In this document: piece by piece, positions 6,159 to 15,089 of the stretch | Numbering within the stretch: the first letter of the stretch is position 1 | Layout of the letters: the number at the start of each line of letters is the position of its first letter | Source: Dehalococcoidia bacterium | Lineage (GTDB): Bacteria > Chloroflexota > Dehalococcoidia > GIF9 > AB-539-J10 | Assembly: GCA_030612165.1 (NCBI GenBank) | Contig: JAUWOK010000001.1 | Span: 1 to 31,735, forward strand | Reading direction: 5' to 3' | DNA length: 31,735 nt | The notes under the pieces: model-generated | The model's database searches: none | What the model was told of the DNA's origin: nothing | What the model saw: the letters and a program-made list of their open reading frames with translations, nothing else | Made by a program: the position numbers and the translations under genes

Positions 6159-7271
6159 TTACTTTTTGACAAACCCTGCTTCAATGACGATATCTGGCCC
6201 GCTTCTATATGCTCGCATAGGAGATAAAGTCAGAGCCTGCTTAATATCTATCGTGTTCAGATCTCCAATCGCCTCAATGCCCCTGCCTATAATTTTGGGA
6301 GCCATAATCACTATCACTTTATCAGCAAGGCCTGCTTGCAGGAAGGAAGTAATCGTGGTTGCGCCCCCTTCCACCAGCAGGGAGGCAATATTTCTTTCTC
6401 CCAGTATGCCGAGTAAATCCGGCAGAGAAATTCCTCCGTTTTTGTCTTCTCGCACTACTAAAACTTCTACACCGGCGGTTTTTAATTCTGCCAGCTTTGT
6501 CCTGTCAGCCTGTGCTGTAGTAGCGATAAGAGTGGGGGCGACATTTTGTTCTTTGAGGACATTAGCTCCCAGAGGGATTTTTAGTTTGCTATCCAGCACA
6601 ATGCGGAGAGGGTTTTTGCCTTTAACCAGGCGGGTAGTGAGCTCAGGATTATCCAGGAGTACAGTGTTGATGCCAACCAGGATGCCGTCGTTAATGGCCC
6701 GCAGCCTGTGTGCCAGTTTTTGCGAGGGGGGGGAGCTGATCCACTGCGAACTTCCGCTGGCAGTGGCAATTCTGCCGTCTAAAGACTGGGCATATTTCAG
6801 TGTAACGAAAGGGATTCGGGAAGAAATATATTTCCAGTAGGCTTCATTGAGCTTGTGGCATTCATTTTCGAGGACGCCAACTTTTGTCTCTATGTTGTGC
6901 TGACGGAATATTTTTATGGCTTTACCGGCAACCAGAGGATTAGGATCTAACGTGCCAATGACAACTTTGCTGAACTTGCTTTCCAGAATAGCTTCTGTGC
7001 AGGGTGGGGTTTTTTTCTCATGGTGGCAACATGGCTCCAGTGTGACATAAAGAGTCGCTTTTTCTGTTTTCCCTTTCGCGTCTCGTATGGCGTCAATTTC
7101 AGCGTGATCTCCGCCATAATAGCGATGATAGCCTGCTCCTAGGATCGTATTGTCTTTTACTACCAGTGCTCCTACCATAGGGTTCGGGCTTACTCTTCCC
7201 GCGCCTTTACGCGCCAGGAGCAGAGCCTTCTTTATATAATATTCGTTCGAGAGTGTTGTTTTATCGTTCAT
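6159..7271 (-). CDS. ribD: Bifunctional riboflavin biosynthesis protein RibD (deaminase/reductase)
   Basis: RibD carries out the second and third steps of riboflavin synthesis: zinc-dependent deamination of the pyrimidine, then NADPH-dependent reduction of the ribose. The 370-residue protein has the deaminase zinc site (HAE at 56-58 and a CC...PPC cluster at 81-91) and a C-terminal reductase domain with KYAQSLDGRIA and LLVEGGATTI. In the zinc cluster HEKKTPPC replaces the more usual GxTPPC form. No other rib gene lies in the window. It is the last gene of the hydrogenase-side run, 23 bases after acpS. A link to the FAD of the hydrogenase is only a thought. Confidence 0.96.
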   Translation of the reverse strand: MNDKTTLSNEYYIKKALLLARKGAGRVSPNPMVGALVVKDNTILGAGYHRYYGGDHAEIDAIRDAKGKTEKATLYVTLEPCCHHEKKTPPCTEAILESKFSKVVIGTLDPNPLVAGKAIKIFRQHNIETKVGVLENECHKLNEAYWKYISSRIPFVTLKYAQSLDGRIATASGSSQWISSPPSQKLAHRLRAINDGILVGINTVLLDNPELTTRLVKGKNPLRIVLDSKLKIPLGANVLKEQNVAPTLIATTAQADRTKLAELKTAGVEVLVVREDKNGGISLPDLLGILGERNIASLLVEGGATTITSFLQAGLADKVIVIMAPKIIGRGIEAIGDLNTIDIKQALTLSPMRAYRSGPDIVIEAGFVKK

Positions 7272-7294
7272 AGAACTGCATTCTTTACGGAGAT

Positions 7295-7657
7295 TTATTT
7301 CTCTCCCAGCGCGGCAGCGATAGCATACCGTTTGCTATCGGAAAGGCTCACGGAAAAACATTTGAAATGCGCTTCGGAAGCTCGCTCCCGAGCTTTTCCA
7401 TGTAATTGTACCAGCGGTTTGCCGCTAGCATCGGCCAGGATTTCAATTTCTCGCCAGGCGATTTCTCCGGCGCCACTGCCCAGGACTTTCATTATGGCTT
7501 CTTTGGCAGCAAACCTGGAAGCCAGAGAAGGAATTCTGTTACGGCAGGCGTTTATTTCGTCTGTCGTGTAAACTTTCTCGAGAAAATGGGTTCCCCATCT
7601 CTCAACAGCGGTGCTGATGCGGTCTATTTCTATGATATCAACCCCGATAGCATTCAT
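7295..7657 (-). CDS. acpS: Holo-[acyl-carrier-protein] synthase
   Basis: AcpS moves the 4'-phosphopantetheine arm of CoA to acyl carrier protein and so activates fatty acid synthesis. The 120-residue protein has both family signatures: GVDIIEIDRI at the N-terminus and RFAAKEAIMKVLG in the middle. I chose ATG 7657 because GGAAAG lies ten bases upstream; an in-frame TTG at 7666 would have its ribosome-binding site too close. It lies between hypE and ribD, and the 37-base gap to hypE suggests shared transcription. The CoA-pathway genes coaX and coaBC lie in another operon further right. Confidence 0.95.
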   Translation of the reverse strand: MNAIGVDIIEIDRISTAVERWGTHFLEKVYTTDEINACRNRIPSLASRFAAKEAIMKVLGSGAGEIAWREIEILADASGKPLVQLHGKARERASEAHFKCFSVSLSDSKRYAIAAALGEK

Positions 7658-7694
7658 TTTGAACAATCTTTCCGTGCAAAATTATTTTTGGTTG

Positions 7695-8711
7695 TCAGCA
7701 TATGCGTGGCAGCAGGTCTCCTGAAAGCATGTCCAGCATTCGCGATGATCCCAGGCGCGTTTTCATTATCGTCTTTCCTGCGTGTTCCGCGGTTATTTCG
7801 CCAATAATTGCCGCGTCTTTTCCATAAGGGTTCCGTTTCATGCTGGCCAGTATTTTGTCAGCCTCGCTTGATTCAACCACGGCCACCAGTTTTCCCTCAT
7901 TGGCAATATATAGAGGATCAAGCCCAAGCAGTTCACAGGCGGCGCGCACTGCTTCCTTTACTGGTACGGCATCTTCATTTATCAAAATGCCTTTTTGTGA
8001 TTGAGCGGCGATTTCATTAAGGGTGGTAGCTAATCCTCCTCTTGTCGGGTCACGTAAGCAACGGATTGTTGGAGAAGTTTCCAGCATTTGTTGAACCAGC
8101 TTGTTTAGTGGTTGACAATCGCTTTCTACAGGTACGGAGAATTTTAGACCTTCACGCAGGCTCATTATAGCAATACCATGGTCTCCGATAGTGCCACTCA
8201 AGATAATTTTATTCCCTACTCTGGCTCCTGCTCCGGAGATATTGATGTTGTCGGGGATAATGCCTATTCCCGTGGTATTAATAAACAACTTGTCTGCCTG
8301 TCCGTGGCTTACTACTTTGGTATCTCCTGTTACTATCTGTGCGCCGGTTTCCTCGGATGTGGTTTTTATTGATCGCAACACCTGTTCAAGTTCCTTCATG
8401 GGCAGTCCTTCTTCTATGATCAACGAAAGGCTCATGTAAAGGGGTACTGCTCCGCTCATGGACAGGTCGTTAACGGTACCGCAGACAGCCAGTTTCCCGA
8501 TGTCTCCTCCTGGGAAGAAGAGGGGGTTCACTACATAACTATCAGTGGTAAAAGCTATGCGCCCTCTGACCTCAAACACTGCTGAATCGTCCAGCTTATC
8601 CAATACAGGATTGGACAGAAAAGGAAGAAACTTGTTTTCTACCAGTTCATGACTTAGCTTACCCCCGCTGCCGTGAGCCAGGAGAATGATGTCGTTCTCA
8701 TCTTGTATCAT
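7695..8711 (-). CDS. hypE: Hydrogenase maturation protein HypE
   Basis: HypE takes a carbamoyl group from HypF on its C-terminal cysteine and dehydrates it with ATP to a thiocyanate, the source of the cyanide ligands of the [NiFe] site. The 338-residue protein belongs to the PurM/ThiL fold, shows HGSGGKLSHELV near the start and DPTRGGLATTLNEIA in the core, and ends in PRIC with the required terminal cysteine. ATG 8711 overlaps the hypD stop as ATGA. A longer in-frame start at 8879 would lie deep inside hypD and add 56 unrelated residues. Confidence 0.97.
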   Translation of the reverse strand: MIQDENDIILLAHGSGGKLSHELVENKFLPFLSNPVLDKLDDSAVFEVRGRIAFTTDSYVVNPLFFPGGDIGKLAVCGTVNDLSMSGAVPLYMSLSLIIEEGLPMKELEQVLRSIKTTSEETGAQIVTGDTKVVSHGQADKLFINTTGIGIIPDNINISGAGARVGNKIILSGTIGDHGIAIMSLREGLKFSVPVESDCQPLNKLVQQMLETSPTIRCLRDPTRGGLATTLNEIAAQSQKGILINEDAVPVKEAVRAACELLGLDPLYIANEGKLVAVVESSEADKILASMKRNPYGKDAAIIGEITAEHAGKTIMKTRLGSSRMLDMLSGDLLPRIC

Positions 8712-9814
8712 GATGCGTCGTGTCCTTTTTCCGGGCGGCGATACTGGTAATAAGCGGCACATGCCCCCTCGCTGGATACCATGCAGGGGCCTACCGGTTT
8801 TTCGGGGGTGCATGCCTTGCCAAAAAGCTGACATTCCACCGGCGTAGCCGTGGCACGAAGGATGTCTCCACAGCGGCAAGCCTTATTTTCTCTGGCAGGC
8901 TTCATGTTTATTTTGAAAATTTTGTTGGCATCAAAGCATTGATACTTTTCTTTGATTCGCAGGCCACTGCAAGGTACGGTGCCGATACCTCTCCACACAG
9001 TGTCCGCTGGCTCAAAAACCTCATTCATCAATTTTAGAGCAGGTTTGTTTCCCTCTGGCTTTATTGCTCGGGAGTAGGCAATTTCCATCCGGGGGGAATC
9101 ATTTTCAATCTGTTTTACCAGCTTGTACACGCAGAGCAGGATGTCCAATGGTTCAAATCCCGAAATTGCGCAGGCAATTTGATATTCACGAGGTATAAAT
9201 TCGTATGGCCGGGAACCTGTGATGACGCAGACATGTCCGGGGCAGATGATACCGTCGATCTTTACCTCACCACTTTCTAGTAGCGCTCTTATGACAGGAG
9301 GGGTTAACTTGTGACAGGAGAGTACGGAGAAGTTTTTAATCCCTTCTTTTTGAGCATGAACTATTGCGGCAGCTACAGTGGGAGCGGTAGTTTCAAAACC
9401 GATGCCGATGAAAATTACTGCCTTCTCAGGATTATTCCTGGCTATCTCCAGCGCGTCTGTAGTGGAATAGACAATTCTGATATCTGCGCCTCTGGCTCTG
9501 GCTTGTTGCAGACTGGAGTAACTGCCGGGCACTCTTATCATGTCGCCGAAGGTAGTGATGATGGTGTTGGGCAACAGGGATAGGGCGATGGCTTTATCCA
9601 GGTCGGCGTTTGCTGTGACGCATACAGGACATCCAGGCCCGGAGCGCATCTCAATATTTTCAGGCAGCAACTGGCGCAGTCCGTACCGCATGATAGCGTG
9701 AGTATGCCCACCACAGAACTCCATTAGCTTAATTGGTATTGTAGAAAGAGTGGCGATTTCGCTCACTATCTTTCTAGCTAACTCGTTGTCCTGGTATTCG
9801 TCAACGAATTTCAC
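8708..9814 (-). CDS. hypD: Hydrogenase maturation protein HypD
   Basis: HypD holds a [4Fe-4S] cluster and is the scaffold, with HypC, on which the Fe(CN)2CO unit is built. The 368 residues show all family motifs: FCGGHTHA (about 33-40), GPGCPVC (about 59-65), CPGHVCVITG, and the C-terminal cysteine-rich cluster region from CRCGD to GACAAYYQY. Its start overlaps hypC by 14 bases, and its stop overlaps hypE by four, so the three products are probably made in step. Confidence 0.97.
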   Translation of the reverse strand: MKFVDEYQDNELARKIVSEIATLSTIPIKLMEFCGGHTHAIMRYGLRQLLPENIEMRSGPGCPVCVTANADLDKAIALSLLPNTIITTFGDMIRVPGSYSSLQQARARGADIRIVYSTTDALEIARNNPEKAVIFIGIGFETTAPTVAAAIVHAQKEGIKNFSVLSCHKLTPPVIRALLESGEVKIDGIICPGHVCVITGSRPYEFIPREYQIACAISGFEPLDILLCVYKLVKQIENDSPRMEIAYSRAIKPEGNKPALKLMNEVFEPADTVWRGIGTVPCSGLRIKEKYQCFDANKIFKINMKPARENKACRCGDILRATATPVECQLFGKACTPEKPVGPCMVSSEGACAAYYQYRRPEKGHDAS

Positions 9815-10028
9815 TGAGGCTTGCCATCTCCTCCAGCAGTTTCAGGGTTTCTCCGGCTTCGGCTTCGTCCACGATGCCTATGGCGTACCCTGTATGGAGC
9901 AGGACATAATCTCCTTCTTTGACTGAAGGAGTGAGAATTATGTTGGCCTGTCGTCTTACGCCGGAGATTTCTATTTCTGCCTCATCACCATCTACGGAGA
10001 TCACTTTTACCGGTATTGCCAGACACAT
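9801..10028 (-). CDS. hypC: Hydrogenase maturation chaperone HypC
   Basis: HypC binds HypD and carries the iron-cyanide unit to the hydrogenase large subunit. The 75-residue protein has the essential N-terminal MCLAIPVKV with Cys2, and the HTGYAIGIVDEAEA segment with the conserved histidine. The 104-base gap to hypF contains TTGCAT and TAGAAT spaced by 18 bases (about 10041-10070), a possible minor promoter. The ribosome-binding site is weak. The 3' end lies inside hypD. Confidence 0.96.
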   Translation of the reverse strand: MCLAIPVKVISVDGDEAEIEISGVRRQANIILTPSVKEGDYVLLHTGYAIGIVDEAEAGETLKLLEEMASLSEIR

Positions 10029-10132
10029 CTTACTCAGCCATTCTATCTCAAACTCGTTGCTTGATGCAAATGGTTTCCCTTGTGGAGAAGGTGTGCGCGG
10101 AGGGATTGTTATTTTTGCGGGAGGATATGCTA

Positions 10133-12424
10133 TTAAGGTTCTTCCGCGAAATTGGCGATGACCGCCTGCCCCAGCGATATGCCGCCGTCATTGCAGGGAC
10201 ACTGCCGGTGGAGAATTACCTGAAAGCCACTTTCCTTTAACAGCCTGGTTGTCTTATTAAGCAGCAGACGGTTCTGAAACACTCCTCCGCTCAAAGCCAC
10301 CTGTTCGATGCCGCTTTCCCGGGCAATCAAGCAGCACATCTCATCTGTCATGCGGGCAATGGTGTCGTGGAAGCTGGCTGCTATTCTGGTGACAGGCACA
10401 TCCCGTTTCATATCATCCAGTATTGCTGTCAGCAGTCCGCTTATCTGTATTATCTTCATTTCCTTTTCTCGGGTTATATGGTAGGGATAGTTTTCTTCGT
10501 TGGTGCTGTCTCTGTGAGCGGCCATCTCCAGTTCCACGGCGGCCTGCCCTTCATAGTATGATTGGTTTCTTATACCCAGCAGTGCCGAGACGGCGTCGAA
10601 TAGCCGTCCCATGCTGGAAGTTAAAGGAGTATTCAGTTTTTTTGTGATTTGTTGCTTGAGGATGTCCAGTTCAATTTTATTTATGCCGTCGACGGCAGCT
10701 GAAATTTTTAGCGCATCCTCTCCTAATAGACTGAAGAGGTAAGCTACAGCGATGCGGTAGGGTTTTTTTGTGGCCATATCTCCGCCGGGTAGAGGGAGAT
10801 ATTCCAGATGGCCCTTCCTGGTGCAATTTTGATAATCGGCTTCCAGAAATTCTCCTCCGGAGATGTTGCCGTCCGCTCCCAGTCCGGTTCGGTCAAAAAC
10901 TACCCCGATCACCGGGGACTCGATACCATTGTCTGCCATACAACTGGCTACATGGGCATGATGGTGTTGTACAGGAATGCGTTTTAATCCGGAGATTTCC
11001 CTCTCCAGTGCGTATCCGGTAGAGGGATAATCGGGATGAAGGTCATGGGCAATGATTTCGGGACGGATGTGGAATAAATTTTCGTACAGGGAGATAGTGT
11101 TACTGAAATGATCCATAGTCTCCAGGTTTTCCATATCCCCGATATGTTGGCTCAAGAAGGCGTGGTGTCCTCTGGTCAAACAGAAAGTATTTTTCATCTG
11201 TGCCCCGCAGGCCAGGATTTGACGGCACGAGAAAGGGAGGGGAAGGGGAAAAGGAGCGTAACCCCGTGAACGCCTGATAATCTGGAAATGTTTTTGTTCT
11301 ACCGTGACAACGCTATCGTCGTAACGCGCATATATATCCCTGTCATGGAGAAGAAAATAATCGGCAATTCCTTTGAGGTGCGTAACTGCTTCATCATTAT
11401 CCCGGGCGATGGGCTCTTCGCTGATGTTCCCGCTGGTCATTATCAGAGGCAGCCCGGTATCTTTGAGCAGGATATGGTGTAAAGGTGTATAGGGGAGCAT
11501 CACTCCCAGGTATTCTTGCTCTGGTGCGGTTAGCGAGGATATGCTGGAATGTTCCCTGTTCCATTTCAATAAAACTATCGGACTTTGCGGCGAAAGGAGC
11601 AGTTTCTCCTCTTCCTCTGATAAAGAACAGTGTTCTTTCACCTCTGTGATGGACGGTATCATCACCGCCAGGGGTTTGAAAGGGCGGTTTTTTCTCTGTC
11701 TTAATTTTCTGATGGTTGCTTCGCTGGTGGCGTCGCAGGCTAACAGGAAGCCTCCCAATCCCTTGATCGCCACGATTTTGCCCTCTTGCAGGAGATGGCT
11801 GGTGTGTCGCATAGTGTCAGGAGTGGATATGTGGGCACCACTAGCATCGGCAAGCTCAACCTGTGGGCCACATTCAGGGCAGGCGTTTGGCTGGGCGTGA
11901 AAGCGGCGATTTCCCGGATCGCTGTATTCCTCCTTGCACAGGGAGCACATCTGAAACTTGCGCATTGTGGTTTTCTCGCGGTCGTAAGGCATTTCCTCAA
12001 TGATAGTGAAGCGTGGTCCGCAGTTGGTGCAATTGGTGAAAGGATAGCGGTAGCGCCTGTCGTCGGGGTCGAAAAACTCTTTCAGGCAATCCTGGCAGGT
12101 GGTGATATCAGGGGAGACAAGCTGAAATTTTTGTTTGTCGCTGGTGCTGTGGCGGATTTCAAAATGCTGGCAATTTGATGGCGGTTGATATTGTATAGTC
12201 GTTCTTTCTATTCTGGCCAGGGGAGGGGCCTGGGATTTTAGCTCCCTGTAGAACTGGCCAATGCTTGCCTCTTCTCCTTCTACGTCAATTCTGACATCCT
12301 CTGAAGTATTATAAACGCATCCCTTTAGTTTATATGCCGATGCCAGCTTGTAGACGAAAGGCCTGAAGCCAACTCCCTGTACGACTCCATATACTCTGAT
12401 GTGCGCTGCTTTAAGTGTAGCCAT
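10133..12424 (-). CDS. hypF: Carbamoyltransferase HypF
   Basis: HypF uses carbamoyl phosphate and ATP to make carbamoyl-adenylate and loads it on HypE. The 763 residues carry, in order, an acylphosphatase domain (RVYGVVQGVGFRPFVY), two zinc-finger-like modules (CQDC...CTNCG and CSLC...CPECG), a YrdC-like domain, and a Kae1-like domain with HHHAHVASC and GGVFQNRLL. Full length is normal for the family. In the usual FDGTG motif the glycine is replaced, giving FDRTGLGADG. ATG 12424 has no good ribosome-binding site, but an eight-codon frame (12437-12411, MITVYGYT) with GGGGAG upstream overlaps the start, so coupled initiation is possible. Confidence 0.97.
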   Translation of the reverse strand: MATLKAAHIRVYGVVQGVGFRPFVYKLASAYKLKGCVYNTSEDVRIDVEGEEASIGQFYRELKSQAPPLARIERTTIQYQPPSNCQHFEIRHSTSDKQKFQLVSPDITTCQDCLKEFFDPDDRRYRYPFTNCTNCGPRFTIIEEMPYDREKTTMRKFQMCSLCKEEYSDPGNRRFHAQPNACPECGPQVELADASGAHISTPDTMRHTSHLLQEGKIVAIKGLGGFLLACDATSEATIRKLRQRKNRPFKPLAVMIPSITEVKEHCSLSEEEEKLLLSPQSPIVLLKWNREHSSISSLTAPEQEYLGVMLPYTPLHHILLKDTGLPLIMTSGNISEEPIARDNDEAVTHLKGIADYFLLHDRDIYARYDDSVVTVEQKHFQIIRRSRGYAPFPLPLPFSCRQILACGAQMKNTFCLTRGHHAFLSQHIGDMENLETMDHFSNTISLYENLFHIRPEIIAHDLHPDYPSTGYALEREISGLKRIPVQHHHAHVASCMADNGIESPVIGVVFDRTGLGADGNISGGEFLEADYQNCTRKGHLEYLPLPGGDMATKKPYRIAVAYLFSLLGEDALKISAAVDGINKIELDILKQQITKKLNTPLTSSMGRLFDAVSALLGIRNQSYYEGQAAVELEMAAHRDSTNEENYPYHITREKEMKIIQISGLLTAILDDMKRDVPVTRIAASFHDTIARMTDEMCCLIARESGIEQVALSGGVFQNRLLLNKTTRLLKESGFQVILHRQCPCNDGGISLGQAVIANFAEEP

Positions 12425-12456
12425 AAACGGTGATCATCCAGATTCTCCCCGGTTTA

Positions 12457-12502
12457 ATTATAGTCGGCAGGGTGGCCTTTTAGGAAACTTATCTTAAGTT
12501 TC
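12457..12502 (-). promoter_or_regulatory. Possible hypF promoter with a perfect 8-bp palindrome
   Basis: On the minus strand a perfect TATAAT (12462-12457) lies 33 bases before hypF, with only a poor -35 box (TTCCTA, 18-base spacer). Overlapping that position is the perfect inverted repeat GAAACTTA-AGA-TAAGTTTC (12484-12502), immediately after the protease stop. No T-run follows it, so it is not a standard terminator. It could be a regulator site over a weak -35 box, or an mRNA processing or stability hairpin. Confidence 0.4.
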
Positions 12503-12991
12503 TCAGATCTCTTTGGACAAAATTGTTTTAAGTTCAGGCAGTTTTTCTTGGACTTCTGCTGACAATTCCAATCCCCAGTCTATGTTCCGTGGTTCGATTC
12601 CCAGAATAACGATTTCTTGTGGCCCTTTGCCTAATTTCTGTAATAATTTCAGGCTATCCAGTATGTTTGCATAGTGCAGGGATAGGTTTGCAGGGGCCAG
12701 TCCTGCTGTCACGTCATCAATGTTCAGGCGGTATGTTGTACCAGGCGGCTCACCACCCTTAATTGCGTCAACGATGATCAGTTTGCTGGCGTCTTCTACC
12801 AGAGATGCGAATTCAGGACACAAACCTCCGTCTATGGTTTCAGCGTTGTGACGTCTCAAATAGTCTTTATCCAGCGTTTGTATAAAATGTATGCCTATCC
12901 CTTCGTCCCCCAAAAGCAAGTTACCGATACCCAATATGACAACTTTTGGATAAATTCTTTCTTTTGCCCTAATCTCTTTTTTCTTTTGCAA
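12503..12991 (-). CDS. [NiFe] hydrogenase maturation protease
   Basis: This endopeptidase removes the C-terminal tail of the large subunit after nickel insertion. The core shows ILGIGNLLLGDEGIG with the metal-binding acidic residue, IVDAIKGGEPPGT, and the LSLHYANIL segment with the conserved histidine. It directly follows its likely substrate, the large subunit. The start is uncertain: I chose TTG 12991 (162 residues) because AGGGAG lies eight bases upstream and the length fits the family. A GTG at 13114 would give 203 residues but would start inside the large subunit's last metal motif. The exact hydrogenase type cannot be read from the protease alone. Confidence 0.9.
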   Translation of the reverse strand: MQKKKEIRAKERIYPKVVILGIGNLLLGDEGIGIHFIQTLDKDYLRRHNAETIDGGLCPEFASLVEDASKLIIVDAIKGGEPPGTTYRLNIDDVTAGLAPANLSLHYANILDSLKLLQKLGKGPQEIVILGIEPRNIDWGLELSAEVQEKLPELKTILSKEI

Positions 12992-13065
12992 ACGGGTTCT
13001 CCCTGTAACAGCCGTGTATGAGTTCGGTGCTTTTGCCTGGCCTAAAACGGGATGTGGGCTTTTCG

Positions 13066-14355
13066 CTACTGCGTAAATTTTACTTTCAAAAAGTGTGTTG
13101 AGCAGGAGATACACGGGTCATAAGCACGCACTAGCATTTCCAGGCGCAAAGTTATTTCCTCCTGCGATTGGTCAATGATTTCTGGCACCAGCGCCTCCAT
13201 GTCTTTTTGGATATTGTTGTGGTTCTGGTTTGTGGGAATGACGCAGTTGGCGTTGACCAGAATACCTTTATCATCATAGATATAATCATGGAATAAAATC
13301 CCCCTGGGAGCTTCTACAGCACCTATTCCTCGTCCTGCCCTGACCTTCACGGGTGGCTTCTCTCCACGCAAACCTCGAATTGTTAGCTTGTCGATCAAGC
13401 TTATGGCGTCCTCGATAACATGAATGGTTTCCACTATTTGTGCAATGCTTATCATATACGGATTATGGCAGATAGCTTTAAGCCCCAGTTCCTCTGCTGC
13501 CTTTTGTGCCGCTGGCGAAAGTTGCTGGGCATTGTTATTAAAACGTGAAAGCGCTCCCACCATGTAGGAATCACGATTATGCTTGCTGAACTTTGCTGTA
13601 GATTGTGGCACGCAAAATTCGTTGGAAATTTCCAGATAGTTATCGATAGGCGTGGCCCCTGTATCGGTAGAGGCGATGTCGCCATTGATGAAGGCGTATT
13701 CTTTGAGGTCTTTGAGCGCTATATACTCTGTTTCCCTGGTGAAGTTCGGTATTTCGAGCCCTTTAAATAGCTTTACCGTTTCTTGCATATCATCCATTGC
13801 CTGGACGAGCTTTTGCCGCATGGCTTTTAGCTCACTAACTTCAGGCAGTTTTGCGAAACCCCCTACCACGCAGGTTAGGGGATGGGTTTTTCTGCCACCG
13901 ATCAAATCAGCCAGGTCATTTGCCAGTTTTTTCAAGCGCAATGCCCTGAGAACTACTTCCGTATGAGTGTCAACCAGAGGAAAAACACTGCCTACCCCCA
14001 GAAAATCCGGAGCTGCCAGAAAATAAAAATGCAACACATGGCTTTGTAGAGTCTCCGCATGAAACAGGAGCTTGCGTAAAAGTAATGTTTGTTCGCTTAT
14101 TTCCACGCCGAAAGCGGCTTCCGTTGCCTGGATTGACGCGGTGGAGTGGGCAATGGAACAGATGCCGCAGATTCTGGGTGTCATCCAGGTGACATCCTCG
14201 TAACTTCTGCCTCTGAACATGGCCTCAAAGAAACGTGGTGATTCAGGGATGGACCAGGTTATTTCCTCCAGCTTGCCGTTTCGGGCATTGACTGTGATAT
14301 TGCCATGCCCTTCGACTCTGGTGATGTGATGAACATTTATATTTAACTCTTTCAT
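13066..14355 (-). CDS. hydA: [NiFe] hydrogenase large (alpha) subunit, group 3b-like
   Basis: This subunit holds the Ni-Fe active site where H2 is split or formed. Nickel ligands are visible in the L1 motif RICGICSIAH (61-70) and the L2 motif DPCISCSTH (413-421). The protein is made with an eight-residue tail (FLKVKFTQ), which the neighbouring protease should remove after His421. The 429 residues match cytoplasmic group 3 enzymes. The four-gene order HydB, HydG, HydD, HydA points to the NADP-linked sulfhydrogenase type (3b), which in archaea oxidises or evolves H2 with NADPH and can reduce polysulfide. The start overlaps the small-subunit stop by four bases. Confidence 0.95.
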   Translation of the reverse strand: MKELNINVHHITRVEGHGNITVNARNGKLEEITWSIPESPRFFEAMFRGRSYEDVTWMTPRICGICSIAHSTASIQATEAAFGVEISEQTLLLRKLLFHAETLQSHVLHFYFLAAPDFLGVGSVFPLVDTHTEVVLRALRLKKLANDLADLIGGRKTHPLTCVVGGFAKLPEVSELKAMRQKLVQAMDDMQETVKLFKGLEIPNFTRETEYIALKDLKEYAFINGDIASTDTGATPIDNYLEISNEFCVPQSTAKFSKHNRDSYMVGALSRFNNNAQQLSPAAQKAAEELGLKAICHNPYMISIAQIVETIHVIEDAISLIDKLTIRGLRGEKPPVKVRAGRGIGAVEAPRGILFHDYIYDDKGILVNANCVIPTNQNHNNIQKDMEALVPEIIDQSQEEITLRLEMLVRAYDPCISCSTHFLKVKFTQ

Positions 14356-15089
14356 TTCGATACCTCCAGATACCCGTTGAAATGCCTGAATCTTTCCAGT
14401 ATGTCTGCGGTGGTTAATCCATGCTTTTGCAAGATCTCTTTCTCGGAATCGATATTGGGGTCATCTACCAGCCCGCGGCAGCCCCAGCAATGGCGACCGT
14501 TGGTAACGCAGATAGCTTTACATCCTGCTCGTGTCACCGGTCCCAGGCAGGTCTCCCCTTTTTCGAAGACGCAGACATTTCCAGCCAGCTTGCATTCCAC
14601 GCAGACAGGGTAATTGGGCAAGCGTGCTTTTTTGTTCAGCAACAAGGCCTTAACCAGGGCGATGAATTCGTCTTTGTCCATGGGACATCCGGGGAGATAA
14701 TAATCTACAGCGACGACAGCATCCACTGGCCGAGCGGGAATCGTGTTGTAATAGTGGGCAGCATCGCCATAAACGATCTTGAGGTTTTCTTCCATGGTCC
14801 GAAAGTTTTTCAGACAATTGATGCCGCCCAGACACGCGCATGTTCCCATAGCTATCAAAACTGCAGCCCGTTCCCTGATTTTTTTGAGTCTATTTATCCC
14901 CGCCTCCGTGGTGATTGCTCCCTCTATGAAAGCTATGTCGTAATTATCGCTTTTTTCAGTCATAGCTTCTCTGAAGTTGACAATATCTACCAGTTTCAAG
15001 AGTTCTACCAGTTCACCTTCAAAATTGAGAACTTCTAGCTGGCAACCTTCACAACTGGTAAAGTCGAAAAAACCTACCTTTGGTTTCAT
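14352..15089 (-). CDS. hydD: [NiFe] hydrogenase small (delta) subunit, group 3b-like
   Basis: The small subunit carries three iron-sulfur clusters that pass electrons between the Ni-Fe site and the diaphorase part. The 245-residue protein has the proximal cluster ligands CEGC (13-16), GTCACLGG and LPGCPMD. A C-terminal cysteine-rich region (CVEC, VCVFEKGETC, GCKAIC, CWGC) should hold two more clusters. There is no Tat signal, so the enzyme is cytoplasmic. ATG 15089 follows directly on the HydG stop, and the gene overlaps the large subunit by four bases. Confidence 0.95.
   Translation of the reverse strand: MKPKVGFFDFTSCEGCQLEVLNFEGELVELLKLVDIVNFREAMTEKSDNYDIAFIEGAITTEAGINRLKKIRERAAVLIAMGTCACLGGINCLKNFRTMEENLKIVYGDAAHYYNTIPARPVDAVVAVDYYLPGCPMDKDEFIALVKALLLNKKARLPNYPVCVECKLAGNVCVFEKGETCLGPVTRAGCKAICVTNGRHCWGCRGLVDDPNIDSEKEILQKHGLTTADILERFRHFNGYLEVSK

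Noticed and set aside
8712..8879. Longer HypE starting inside hypD
   Set aside because: The extra 56 residues come from another frame of the HypD cysteine-rich end; ATG 8711 makes a typical ATGA overlap.
12484..12502. Palindrome after the protease as a terminator
   Set aside because: No T-run follows on the minus strand and the stem is AT-rich, so a regulatory or processing role fits better.
12992..13114. Longer maturation protease starting at GTG 13114
   Set aside because: It would begin within the codons of the large subunit's last metal motif, and the added residues do not resemble the family.
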